Source: Candidatus Brevifilum fermentans (GTDB taxonomy: Bacteria > Chloroflexota > Anaerolineae > Anaerolineales > Villigracilaceae). From it: 39,669 nucleotides of DNA. This document shows positions 18,062-26,666 of this stretch, piece after piece (the first letter of the stretch is position 1; every line of letters starts with the position of its first letter). The position numbers and the translations under genes are program-made. A model generated the notes under the pieces. That model saw only the letters and a list, made by a program, of their open reading frames with translations. It was not told the DNA's origin and made no database searches. The stretch is taken from assembly GCA_945877125.1 (NCBI GenBank), contig CAMCQT010000036.1, positions 1-39,669 on the forward strand, in the 5' to 3' direction.

Positions 18062-18135
18062 GATTGATTTTTCTTTATCTTGACTAATGTTGTCTATATT
18101 TTACCCGATGCAGCCACAATCGATTGGAGATAATT

Positions 18136-18161
18136 AAATCGCACCCAAGTAGGTGCGATTT
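18136..18161. terminator. Bidirectional terminator-like hairpin
   Basis: Perfect 10-bp stem 18136-18145 / 18152-18161 with a 6-nt loop. The arms end in A/T-runs on both sides (TTTT on plus, TTTAATTA on minus), so it could act on either strand. Confidence 0.55.
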
Positions 18162-18193
18162 TCACGTACAACCACAATCCGTGGTGGATAAAT

Positions 18194-18219
18194 AAAAAAG
18201 CATCCAGCCGGACGCATTT
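18194..18219 (-). terminator. Intrinsic terminator of the cNMP-kinase gene
   Basis: On the minus strand: stem GCGTCC / GGATGC (one G-U pair) with a 4-nt loop at 18200-18215, followed by TTTTTTATTT. It lies about 215 bp downstream of the kinase stop at 18433. Confidence 0.6.
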
Positions 18220-18432
18220 TATTTTAAATTCTGCCGTCAGGCTAAAAACTTGGGCAGAGTCAGTCCAAAGGCGTTTGATTTCCCCTTCAATTTGTTTAAC
18301 CCTCCATCAATACACCACCTCTTCCGAATTACCAACTGCCGATTATGGCTATATCAAAATTTGTCGTTGTACCCCTTTTCGGCTCACGCCACTATTGTGG
18401 CATATTTTCAGACTCTCTTGTTACAAAAATCA

Positions 18433-19665
18433 TTAAGCCAATGGCTTTGGCGGGTCAATGGGCAATTGTAAATAAAAAGTACAGCCGGGGAAGTTGACTT
18501 CATCGTGCCCCGAACTTTCCACCCAGACCTTGCCGCCATGTGCCCGTGCGACTCCGCGCACAATTGCCAAGCCCAAGCCTGGTCCGCCGCCTTTGAAAGA
18601 TGTCTTCCCTGAGGAGTGGATCGCCACATCGCCCACCTGATAAAATTTTTCAAATACCAATTCGTGATGCTCGGCATCCAGCCCAATGCCAGTATCTGTC
18701 ACACTCAGTTCAACACCCTGCGCGTTATTTTCCAGCGTCACCGGGCGCGAACGAAAGATCACCTTGCCGCCATCCGGCGTGTACTTGATGGCATTGACCA
18801 TCAAGTGAACCAGCGCCTTTTGAATCAATGACGGGTCGGCGTTGATGCTGGGCGTATTTGGGTCCTGCTCAACGATCAACTCAATATTACGTTCTGCGGC
18901 GGCTTTAACAAAATCGCCTGACAGTTCAATAAATATCCGTTTCAACGGCACGGGTACCGCACTGATCTTTAATGTCTCGTTGCCAATGCGGGTCGCATCG
19001 AGCATGGTGTTTACCACTTCATGCATACGATCTGCGCCTTTGGTAATTCCATCCATCACCTGCCCAAGCGCGGGGGTTTCTTTTATAGCGGGGAAGGTGC
19101 TCAACAAATTAACATAGCCTTTCAGAACAGTCAACGGGGTGCGGAGTTCGTGCGCGGCAACTTGAATAAATTCCAATTTATTTCGATCCAACTGGCGCAA
19201 AACTTTGTTGGTATTTTGCAGTTCCTGAATTGCCAGTTGATCGTTGGAAAGCATACGATCCAGTGTCGTGCGGATAATATTGAGCGCCATGCTGGGACTT
19301 CGGCTGAGTAGAGTCTCGAAATCTTTTTTGCCCATCTCCAGCGCGGTGAAATCCGTGAGAGTACGCACAGTTGCCGAGCGCGGGGCGTTTTGAATCAACG
19401 CCATTTCTCCCACCAGGTCACCTTTGCCTGCGATTCGCAAAATCCGCTCGCCATCCTCTTCGCTAATATTCTTGCTGATGACAGCGCTGCCGTCCGCAAT
19501 AATATAGAAGATGTCCTCATAAGCGCCTTCGCGGCACAAAATATGTTCCGGAGGATAACTGCAAAGTTGAGACACGGTTGCCATTTCTTGCAACTCGTCC
19601 TCTGTCAGCCCCTTAAATGCCAAGCGTAAAAGGGAGGTTTTGTCGAAGTTCTGTGTCTCAGTCAT
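18433..19665 (-). CDS. Cyclic-nucleotide-binding domain fused to histidine kinase
   Basis: 410-residue cytoplasmic sensor kinase. Residues ~12-125 form a cNMP-binding (CRP-like) domain with the phosphate-binding cassette DLVGEMALIQNAPRSATVR, including the Glu and Arg normally contacting cyclic nucleotide. A helical linker (~125-165) leads to the HisKA domain with phosphoacceptor H172 in VAAHELRTPLTVLKGY, then HATPase_c with N291 (HLMVNAIKYTPDGG), D323 (VTDTGIGLD) and the G2 box GGGPGLGLAIVRGVARAHGG. It probably couples a cyclic nucleotide or related ligand to phosphotransfer; no regulator gene is adjacent. There is no ribosome site; a TATACT box lies 8 bp upstream of ATG, so it may be leaderless. 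Confidence 0.9.
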   Translation of the reverse strand: MTETQNFDKTSLLRLAFKGLTEDELQEMATVSQLCSYPPEHILCREGAYEDIFYIIADGSAVISKNISEEDGERILRIAGKGDLVGEMALIQNAPRSATVRTLTDFTALEMGKKDFETLLSRSPSMALNIIRTTLDRMLSNDQLAIQELQNTNKVLRQLDRNKLEFIQVAAHELRTPLTVLKGYVNLLSTFPAIKETPALGQVMDGITKGADRMHEVVNTMLDATRIGNETLKISAVPVPLKRIFIELSGDFVKAAAERNIELIVEQDPNTPSINADPSLIQKALVHLMVNAIKYTPDGGKVIFRSRPVTLENNAQGVELSVTDTGIGLDAEHHELVFEKFYQVGDVAIHSSGKTSFKGGGPGLGLAIVRGVARAHGGKVWVESSGHDEVNFPGCTFYLQLPIDPPKPLA

Positions 19666-19673
19666 TTGGGCAT

Positions 19674-19702
19674 AGTATACCCGTGGGGCCGGCAGATGAT
19701 AA
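19674..19702 (-). promoter_or_regulatory. Promoter of cNMP-kinase gene (leaderless)
   Basis: Minus strand: -35 TTATCA (19702-19697), 17-bp spacer, -10 TATACT (19679-19674). The start ATG begins 8 bp after the -10, so the transcript should begin at or within two bases of the start codon. Confidence 0.5.
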
Positions 19703-19888
19703 TTGCTTTTGCAGTGCTAAATTTGTAAGAGTCCAAAATCGTTGCTGGAGATGACAAAAATTCGCCTTTGATTGTATTTGGAAAAGGATTGTTGTATAGT
19801 TTTATTGACGATACTTTTTACACTGTGGGTCTGGTTTTGTTTTCCATCATATTTGTCGTGATCGAATTTATAAGAAGGAGAAAATACG

Positions 19889-20485
19889 ATGCCTGCTAAA
19901 AAAGTTTTTCAATTGATCTTGGTCGTTGCAATCCTGGCTGCGTCTTTTGCATCAACTGGCAATGTACTGGCCTGGTCGGGCTGCGCCAGCTACATAACTG
20001 TCCAATGGGGAGATACATTAAGCGGACTCGCCAGTCTCTGCGGCACTACCGTTGAATCCATCCGCGCCGCAAACCCCGGCCTTGGCTGGTGGGTGTACGC
20101 CGGACAGGTTTTGTACATCCCAAGCGGATACACATCCTCGCCGGTCTATTACATACCGCAGACAGGCGGCCCCTATTCATCATACGGCAGCACCTACGTG
20201 GTGCAATGGGGCGATACCCTCGGAAAGATTGCCGCAAGCATAGGTTCCAGTGTGACTGACATGCTGGCTGCCAACCCTCAGATATGGAACGCGAGTTTGA
20301 TCTACGTCGGGCAAGTGATCAATCTGCCCGCTTCAGCTCCCACCTACTACACAGTGCAATACGGAGATACGCTTCGCATCATTGCCAGTAGTTACGGCAC
20401 GTCTGTTTACAGCCTGCAACTTCTGAACCCAACCATCTACAACGCAAACTTGATCTACCCCGGGCAAGTGATCCGCGTTTGGTAG
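19889..20485 (+). CDS. Secreted protein with three LysM domains
   Basis: 198-residue exported protein. Signal peptide ~1-28 (LILVVAILAASFASTGNVLA), then three LysM modules that bind peptidoglycan or other GlcNAc-containing glycan: ~35-78 (YITVQWGDTLSGLASLCGTT), ~101-147 (YVVQWGDTLGKIAASIG) and ~152-198 (YYTVQYGDTLRIIASSYGTS). There is no enzymatic domain; the chain ends at the last LysM (PGQVIRVW), so it is likely a wall-binding or scaffolding protein. Strong ribosome site AGAAGGAGAAAA before the ATG. A long hairpin terminator follows. Confidence 0.93.
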   Translation: MPAKKVFQLILVVAILAASFASTGNVLAWSGCASYITVQWGDTLSGLASLCGTTVESIRAANPGLGWWVYAGQVLYIPSGYTSSPVYYIPQTGGPYSSYGSTYVVQWGDTLGKIAASIGSSVTDMLAANPQIWNASLIYVGQVINLPASAPTYYTVQYGDTLRIIASSYGTSVYSLQLLNPTIYNANLIYPGQVIRVW

Positions 20486-20492
20486 GTTGATA

Positions 20493-20538
20493 AGAATCAA
20501 AATTGCCGAGGCAGGTTGACCTCGGCAATTTTGATTCT
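20493..20538. terminator. Bidirectional terminator between lysM and pspC genes
   Basis: Perfect 19-bp inverted repeat 20493-20511 / 20520-20538, 8-nt loop. The GC-rich core (TTGCCGAGG) is flanked by AAAA and TTTT, so it works for both convergent genes. Confidence 0.9.
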
Positions 20539-20555
20539 GCGGACAGGGTTCGTGT

Positions 20556-20750
20556 CTATTCGTTGGGGATCATGACCATCATGATCAGATAGATAAGGAT
20601 GCCAGGCACGCCGCCGGGAATTAACGCGAGCAGGAATGCAAGTCGAAACCAGAAAGTGCTTACGCCGAAAAATTCAGCCAGTCCGCCGCATACGCCAGCC
20701 ACCATGCGGTTGCTTCGTGAACGTCGTAAAGATTGTCGTTGATTTGTCAT
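20556..20750 (-). CDS. PspC domain protein
   Basis: 64-residue PspC-type membrane protein of the phage-shock/envelope-stress type. Conserved start RRSRSNRMVAGVCGGLAEFF, then the membrane helix FRLAFLLALIPGGVPGILIY and a short tail. ATG 20750 has a GGAGG ribosome site five bases upstream, better than the ATG at 20762. No other psp genes are nearby. Confidence 0.92.
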   Translation of the reverse strand: MTNQRQSLRRSRSNRMVAGVCGGLAEFFGVSTFWFRLAFLLALIPGGVPGILIYLIMMVMIPNE

Positions 20751-20864
20751 TTGAACCTCCAAATTTAGTTGATGTCACCTCAATATACGCACGTTTTTGA
20801 AAATAGATGCGCGCATCGTATAGATTTCGGTGGTATCCCGTAGCCATGTTTTAAGTGTGCCTGC

Positions 20865-20894
20865 TTTACAAAGAGGCGCAAAAATGGCTATAAT
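20865..20894 (+). promoter_or_regulatory. Promoter of aminopeptidase gene
   Basis: -35 TTTACA (20865-20870), 18-bp spacer, perfect -10 TATAAT (20889-20894). About 50 bp of leader to the GTG start. Confidence 0.65.
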
Positions 20895-20953
20895 CATCTC
20901 GTTAGGCAGGATAAATGAAATTAGCATGACGATAGTTTCAACAGGAGCAAAAC

Positions 20954-22057
20954 GTGACAGATATAAAATTGAACAGACTGGCTAATGTGCTGGTAAATTA
21001 CTCCACCAAAGTCAAGGCTGGCGATTGGGTACATGTCAATGCCAACTGGCAGGCTATCCCTTTGGTGAAAGAAGTGGTGGCTTATATCTTAAAAGCTGGC
21101 GGCAACCCCAGCGTAACTTTGGAATCCAGCGACCTGAACGAAGTTTTTATGGCGCAGGCTGGCGAATCTCAACTGCGCTGGATGCCGCCGCTTGACATGC
21201 ACATGATCAAAAACGCAAATGTTTGGATCATTATCGAAGCGCCCGAAAACACGCGTGCCATGAATGGTATTGATCCATCTCGCCAACAAGTACGCAATCA
21301 GGCTTATGATAAATGGATGGAGGCGTATACAAAGCGCTCCGCTTCGGGAGAATTGCGCTGGGTAATGACAAACTATCCATGCCAGGCGCTGGCTCAGGAA
21401 GCAGAAATGAGCCTTGCAGATTATGAGAATTTTGTTTATCAAGCTACCTTTGCTGACCAGGTTGATCCATTGCAGCACTGGCGCGATATGCACGATGAGC
21501 AGGAACGACTGATCTCATGGCTGGCTGGTAAAAAGGCTATCTCGATTCGAGGTCCACAGGCTGATTTGACACTCTCGATTTCGGGGCGCAGGTTCATCAA
21601 TTCCGACGGCGACCAGAACATGCCCAGCGGCGAGATATTCACCAGCCCGGTGGAAGAATCAATTAACGGCTGGGTATCCTTTAGCTATCCAGCGATATTT
21701 CAAGGGGCATCTGTGGAAGGAGTCCGCTTGGAGTTTGAGAATGGCAGGGTTGTGAATGCCAGTGCCGAGAAGAATGAAGAATTCCTGCTCAAGATGCTAG
21801 ACACAGATGAAGGTTCGCGCTTCGTAGGTGAATTGGGTATTGGCACAAATTATGGGATCAGTCGCTTCACAAAGAATATTTTATATGATGAGAAAATCGG
21901 CGGGACATTCCATCTGGCTTTGGGCAGTGGTTTTGGTGAAGCCGGCGGAATTAACGAATCCGTTATCCATTGGGACTTGATCTCTGATGCCACCAAAGAA
22001 ACCGAAATGCACGTGGATGGGGAACTCTTTTATAAGGATGGCAAATTCCTTGTGTGA
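20954..22057 (+). CDS. M29 family metallo-aminopeptidase
   Basis: 367-residue cytosolic aminopeptidase of the thermophilic M29 family (AmpS/AmpT/PepS-like). The expected metal-site residues are present: E227 (MPSGEIFTSP), E293 (VGELGIGTN), H320 (GTFHLALGSG), H339 and D341 (VIHWDLI). The spacing E-E of 66 residues is the same as in Thermus AmpT; the gap between H320 and H339 is shorter, as in compact family members. Start is GTG at 20954 after an AGGAG ribosome site. Single-gene unit with its own promoter and a very strong downstream hairpin. Cofactor is probably Zn or Co (family knowledge). Confidence 0.93.
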   Translation: MTDIKLNRLANVLVNYSTKVKAGDWVHVNANWQAIPLVKEVVAYILKAGGNPSVTLESSDLNEVFMAQAGESQLRWMPPLDMHMIKNANVWIIIEAPENTRAMNGIDPSRQQVRNQAYDKWMEAYTKRSASGELRWVMTNYPCQALAQEAEMSLADYENFVYQATFADQVDPLQHWRDMHDEQERLISWLAGKKAISIRGPQADLTLSISGRRFINSDGDQNMPSGEIFTSPVEESINGWVSFSYPAIFQGASVEGVRLEFENGRVVNASAEKNEEFLLKMLDTDEGSRFVGELGIGTNYGISRFTKNILYDEKIGGTFHLALGSGFGEAGGINESVIHWDLISDATKETEMHVDGELFYKDGKFLV

Positions 22058-22076
22058 GTTTGGCAAGATAAAGTCA

Positions 22077-22125
22077 GATTAATAAAAAAGGAACATACTT
22101 GTTGTATGTTCCTTTTTTATTAATC
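22077..22125. terminator. Strong bidirectional terminator
   Basis: Perfect 22-bp inverted repeat 22077-22098 / 22104-22125 around a 5-nt loop. The TTTTTT run in the 3' arm and AAAAAA in the 5' arm make it an efficient terminator on either strand. Confidence 0.92.
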
Positions 22126-22174
22126 GAAATACAATTGCAATGTCTGAAGCATTGGAAAGTATTACAATAAAAAC

Positions 22175-22846
22175 ATGAACGAACAATCGGGTTATTTACT
22201 TGTTGTGGAAGACATTCCTAATATACTGGATTTGATAGATACAACGTTGAAGTTCAAAGGAGGGTATCGCGTTGTCACTGCGCATAATGGCGAAGAGGCG
22301 ATGGAAGCCATTCGCAAAGAGCGCCCGTCCGTTATCATAACTGATATCTTAATGCCAAAAATGGACGGATTTAGCCTCGTCCATAGATTGCGTTTGGACC
22401 CAGAGACTCGTAATATCCCAGTGATTTTTCTCTCGGCTACGTACGTTGCTCCTGAAGACAAAGCATTTGCAGTGCTCATCGGTGCAACTCGTTTTCTTGA
22501 AAAGCCAATTGATATTGACCAACTTATGGGAACCATCTCAGACCTTATGACTCAGGAATTTATTGTTGTGCCTCCTGAGCCGCTCAAGGAATTTGAGTTT
22601 TACGATGGATATCGTAAACGTCTCAAAATAAAACTTGAACAAAAAAACAAGCAAATTGTGCGTATTGAGCGTTTGCTTCCTACCATTGCAGAAGAGGAAA
22701 AACTTACTTTCATGAGTTCGCTTCATGTGACTATTAATGAACGGGACGAGATTCGAACCCAACTTGATCAAGTCAACGAGCGGATTGAAGCCAGTGCCAA
22801 GCTAAAAGAGGAAAAGTTGGCAGGGGATACAGATAAAGAATCTTGA
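22175..22846 (+). CDS. Receiver domain with coiled-coil tail
   Basis: 223-residue response regulator. Receiver domain ~5-130 with acidic residues E12/D13 (YLLVVEDIPNI), phospho-acceptor D57 (IITDILMPKMDG), S87 (IFLSATYV) and K110 (RFLEKPIDID). The C-terminal part (~140-223) is a long charged helix (LKIKLEQKNKQIVRIERLL and later ERDEIRTQLDQVNERIEAS), likely a coiled coil for dimerisation or partner binding; there is no DNA-binding domain. No ribosome site; TACAAT ends 6 bp before the ATG, suggesting a leaderless transcript, though no -35 at proper spacing is clear. A short terminator follows. Confidence 0.88.
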   Translation: MNEQSGYLLVVEDIPNILDLIDTTLKFKGGYRVVTAHNGEEAMEAIRKERPSVIITDILMPKMDGFSLVHRLRLDPETRNIPVIFLSATYVAPEDKAFAVLIGATRFLEKPIDIDQLMGTISDLMTQEFIVVPPEPLKEFEFYDGYRKRLKIKLEQKNKQIVRIERLLPTIAEEEKLTFMSSLHVTINERDEIRTQLDQVNERIEASAKLKEEKLAGDTDKES

Positions 22847-22878
22847 GTTTTAAATATTTAGTTTCAATCAAAAAGCAG

Positions 22879-22907
22879 GGACACGCCGCAAACGTGTCCT
22901 TTTGCTT
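22879..22907 (+). terminator. Intrinsic terminator after receiver gene
   Basis: 7-bp stem GGACACG / CGTGTCC (22879-22885 / 22893-22899) with a 7-nt loop, followed by TTTTGCTT. Confidence 0.7.
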
Positions 22908-23034
22908 ATACGGGTAAGTAAGTTTAAATACAAAGAGTTGGAGTTTATTGGGTATCAAGCAGAATTGTATTTTAGATATTCTGTAACCCCGTTTTACCCA
23001 GTTTTTAGTCACCCCTGTCGAAGTAACATTTTTA

Positions 23035-23061
23035 TTGTGACGCATTACGCCATGCTATAAT
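23035..23061 (+). promoter_or_regulatory. Promoter of YkuD gene (leaderless)
   Basis: Extended -10 TGCTATAAT with hexamer TATAAT at 23056-23061; -35-like TTGTGA at 23035-23040 (15-bp spacer). ATG is 8 bp after the -10 and there is no ribosome site between, so the mRNA likely begins at the start codon. Confidence 0.55.
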
Positions 23062-23069
23062 TTATCGTC

Positions 23070-24206
23070 ATGAATAAAATTATAAAATCCCTTTTTATCT
23101 TTTACATCTTATTAATCTTGCCACAAGTGGCACATGCGCAAGAAGTTGTTGCCCCTCCTGAGCCCGAAAGCGGTGGTGTAGTTTGCGAGCCCGGTGTTTA
23201 TCTATCACAGCCAGATGACTGCCTGCCTTTGGGACCTTCTGCCTACCTGTCCGATCTTGCGCGTCTCGGCATTACGCTCCCCCAGCGACCACTACCCGCC
23301 TCAAAGCCTGACTCGAACCTGACTCAACTTCCCTATAAATATTTCCACTTAGACAATGATTACGTACCAATTTACAGCACCCCCGGCGAAAAAGGTCCGG
23401 GCGGACAACAATTTCCTCCAGGCTTTGTTTATGTCTCTTATATTGATCGTGTAGAGCAAGGCGGAGTGTACTATCTCATGCAAAACGGTGGTTGGGTTCC
23501 CGGCAAAGGCGCACGCGTCGGCGAAATATCAAATTTTCAAGGACTTGAATTTTCCGCAACGCCACGCAATTCTTTTGGTTGGGCGTTTGAGCAGATTCCG
23601 GTAATGAACGCACCCAGCTACAACGCAAGTAAAACAGGAAAAGAAATCCGTTCCTTCGAAATCGTCACCATCTATAATACACAAACTGTAGAAAATGAAG
23701 AATGGTATATGGTGGGGCCCGATGAATGGCTGGAAGGGCGCAAAGTAGCGCGTATCATTGTGAACACAACTCCTCCGCAAGGCGTAACAACAAATCGCTG
23801 GATCGAGGTAGACCTTGCCGAGCAAACCCTCGCTGTTTACGAGAATAATCAGCTTGTCTTTGCAACTGTCATCGCCAGTGGAGCAGACCCGTTCTGGACG
23901 CGCCCAGGCCTATTCCAAATTTTCCAGAAAAAAGAAACTGAAACCATGCGCAACAACGACGCTACTGATTTTTATTACCTTGATAACGTTCCCTGGACAA
24001 TGTACTTTGACGGAGCACGCGCTTTGCATGGAGCCTATTGGCGCACACGTTTTGGCTATGCTCAATCTCATGGGTGTGTAAACTTATCGGTTGGCGACTC
24101 TCATTGGTTATTCAATTGGGCAACTGAAGGAGATTGGGTCTACATCCATGATCGTACTGGACAAACCCCTATCGACCCTGCATTTTACATTGGGGGCGCC
24201 TATTAG
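23070..24206 (+). CDS. L,D-transpeptidase (YkuD), secreted
   Basis: 378-residue exported protein. Signal peptide ~1-23 (FIFYILLILPQVAHA). The middle (~85-245) has beta-rich segments, possibly SH3-like wall-binding repeats (FHLDNDYVPIYSTPG; FEQIPVMNAPSYNASKTGKE). The YkuD catalytic domain occupies ~250-370: WIEVDLAEQTLAVYENNQLV, then H320 in ALHGAYW and the catalytic SHGCVNLS motif with H334 and C336. It probably forms 3-3 cross-links in peptidoglycan or attaches proteins to it. H320 to the SHGC motif is slightly shorter than usual. No ribosome site; probably leaderless. Confidence 0.9.
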   Translation: MNKIIKSLFIFYILLILPQVAHAQEVVAPPEPESGGVVCEPGVYLSQPDDCLPLGPSAYLSDLARLGITLPQRPLPASKPDSNLTQLPYKYFHLDNDYVPIYSTPGEKGPGGQQFPPGFVYVSYIDRVEQGGVYYLMQNGGWVPGKGARVGEISNFQGLEFSATPRNSFGWAFEQIPVMNAPSYNASKTGKEIRSFEIVTIYNTQTVENEEWYMVGPDEWLEGRKVARIIVNTTPPQGVTTNRWIEVDLAEQTLAVYENNQLVFATVIASGADPFWTRPGLFQIFQKKETETMRNNDATDFYYLDNVPWTMYFDGARALHGAYWRTRFGYAQSHGCVNLSVGDSHWLFNWATEGDWVYIHDRTGQTPIDPAFYIGGAY

Positions 24207-24250
24207 AGCAATCGTCTGCTGCGTAAATCAAGTAGTTTGCCGTTTTTTAT

Positions 24251-24300
24251 TCGCCAAGTTTACGTGAAAACCGCGTAAGGTGATCGGATAAACTTGGTGA
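24251..24300. repeat. Inverted repeat downstream of YkuD gene
   Basis: Arms 24251-24262 and 24289-24300 (core CCAAGTTTA / TAAACTTGG) pair over 12 bp with one G-U; 26-nt loop. Role unknown; it lies just before a proper terminator. Confidence 0.6.
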
Positions 24301-24309
24301 ACCCAAACA

Positions 24310-24343
24310 AAAATAGAGTGCGATACCGCACTCTATTTTGTTA
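24310..24343 (+). terminator. Intrinsic terminator of YkuD gene
   Basis: Perfect 13-bp stem 24310-24322 / 24327-24339, loop ATAC, ending in TTTTGTT. Confidence 0.85.
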
Positions 24344-24439
24344 AGTCGTGGATGTTACGCAGTTTCAATCCCAAGGGAATGGCTTGGTCTGTGCTGAAAG
24401 GCATGACACCCTATTGAATCCATTTTGTTTGTCTCAATA

Positions 24440-24559
24440 ATCAGTACATCACGAAAACGTAGTAACGACATCAGTTGTTTGGCTAAAAGCGACTAGACCT
24501 TCCCTGGCGGGCGGTGCTAGGGAAGGTGCTACTGCAAAGCCCTTTCGTGAAGTACTGAT
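24440..24559. other. 120-nt multi-stem folded element (possible ncRNA or small mobile element)
   Basis: The two ends pair as a long interrupted stem: ATCAGTAC/GTACTGAT (24440-24447 / 24552-24559), a 2x2 internal loop, CACGAAA/TTTCGTG (24450-24456 / 24543-24549), then 24459-24466 with 24528-24535 (seven pairs including one G-U, plus one mismatch). Inside the closing stem are two hairpins: AGTTG/CGACT (24473-24477 / 24490-24494) and ACCTTCCCT/AGGGAAGGT (24497-24505 / 24519-24527), so the whole resembles a three-way junction. No coding frame explains it. It may be a structured RNA, a cis-acting leader or a MITE-like element with imperfect terminal inverted repeats. Confidence 0.6.
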
Positions 24560-24626
24560 AAACATTTTACTCCTGCGGAGTTTGGCAGTGGTATCGAATA
24601 GTGATAGATTTTATGCCTAAATCTCC

Positions 24627-24657
24627 TTGACTTGGAATCAACTCCAAGTGATACACT
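24627..24657 (+). promoter_or_regulatory. MerR-type promoter/operator of the reductase operon
   Basis: -35 TTGACT (24627-24632) and -10 TACACT (24652-24657) are separated by 19 bp, the over-long spacing that MerR-family activators correct by twisting DNA. Between them is a perfect dyad ACTTGGA-N6-TCCAAGT (24630-24636 / 24643-24649). The MerR-family regulator itself is not in the window. Confidence 0.85.
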
Positions 24658-24710
24658 GCAAGTTATCGAAGTGTATGAAAAGGCTGCTTTGAAAAAAGAG
24701 AAAGAAATGA

Positions 24711-25706
<996 letters not shown>

Positions 25707-25769
25707 ATCGTGTGGCTGCTGATCGGATGGAACTGGTTAGCGATGAACAATATCAAATAGGAGATTAAT

Positions 25770-26654
25770 ATGTACATTGGATTGCAAATTCCGTCTTTCA
25801 AGGCTCCGGGTGGGACGGCTGATATCCGCCCCAAACTGAAGGAGATCGTCACCACTGCAGAGGAAGCGGGCTTTTACAGCCTGTGGGTGATGGATCATTA
25901 TTACCAGATCAAAGGCTTGTTCGGCGAAGCCTATACCGATCCCATGCTGGAAGCGTATACCACGCTTGGATATTTTGCAGGATTGACAGAGAAAGCCTAT
26001 CTCGGTGTTCTGGTAACAGGCGTTATTTATCGCCATCCTGCCGTGCTGATGAAGATGGTCAACACGCTCGATATTCTCTCCGGCGGTCGCGCTTATCTCG
26101 GCATTGGCGCGGCGTGGTACGAGGATGAAGCGATCGGGAATGGCATTCCCTATCCGTCCACATCAGAACGCTTCGAGCGACTCGAAGACAGCCTGAAACT
26201 GGCGAAGGCGCTCTGGAACAGCGATGAGACATCTTTTGCGGGCAGGCACTTTTCCGCCCCGGCGCTCACCAACAATCCCCGCCCGATTTCAAACCCACAT
26301 CCACGCATCATGATTGGCGGTACGGGTCCGAATAAAACATTGCGAATGGTTGCTCAATATGCGGATGCCTGTAATATGGGGGATTGGGTCGGCACAGAAA
26401 ACATGCAAAAGTCACTTGATACGCTCAAAGAACATTGTGAGACTTTGGGACGCGATTATGACACGATCGAGAAAACCTGCCTCAGCACCGTGCATCTTTC
26501 CGGAAATGATACGGTCGAGAGCACCGTCGCTCGTATCCAGAAGCTTTCTGAAATGGGCTTTACCCACGCGATCTTCAACATGCCGGATGTGTACAAAATT
26601 ACGCCGCTCAAAACCTTTGCAAAAGAAATCATCCCGGCAATAGCGGGATTTTAG
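25770..26654 (+). CDS. LLM class F420-dependent oxidoreductase
   Basis: 294-residue luciferase-like (LLM) oxidoreductase, most like the F420-dependent group. Signature parts: KLKEIVTTAEEAGFYSLWVM with the DHYYQ metal/flavin-face region, then LGVLVTGVIYRHPAVLMKMV, the phosphate loop LDILSGGRAYLGIGAAWYED and the C-terminal NPHPRIMIGGTGPNKTLRMV. Family knowledge: hydride transfer using F420H2 (or FMN) on an unknown organic substrate. Ribosome site AGGAGATTAAT. Second gene of the MerR-controlled operon; the following 12 bp contain the ribosome site of a vestigial gene. Confidence 0.92.
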   Translation: MYIGLQIPSFKAPGGTADIRPKLKEIVTTAEEAGFYSLWVMDHYYQIKGLFGEAYTDPMLEAYTTLGYFAGLTEKAYLGVLVTGVIYRHPAVLMKMVNTLDILSGGRAYLGIGAAWYEDEAIGNGIPYPSTSERFERLEDSLKLAKALWNSDETSFAGRHFSAPALTNNPRPISNPHPRIMIGGTGPNKTLRMVAQYADACNMGDWVGTENMQKSLDTLKEHCETLGRDYDTIEKTCLSTVHLSGNDTVESTVARIQKLSEMGFTHAIFNMPDVYKITPLKTFAKEIIPAIAGF

Positions 26655-26666
26655 GAGAAAAATAAT

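Larger units (their letters stand above)
18062..18432. other. Intergenic region with hairpins
   Basis: No gene seen. It holds two terminator-like hairpins (given separately), a small ACCAC/GTGGT stem-loop at 18171-18185, and presumably the promoter of the minus-strand deacetylase near 18070-18110. Nothing else recognisable. Confidence 0.6.
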
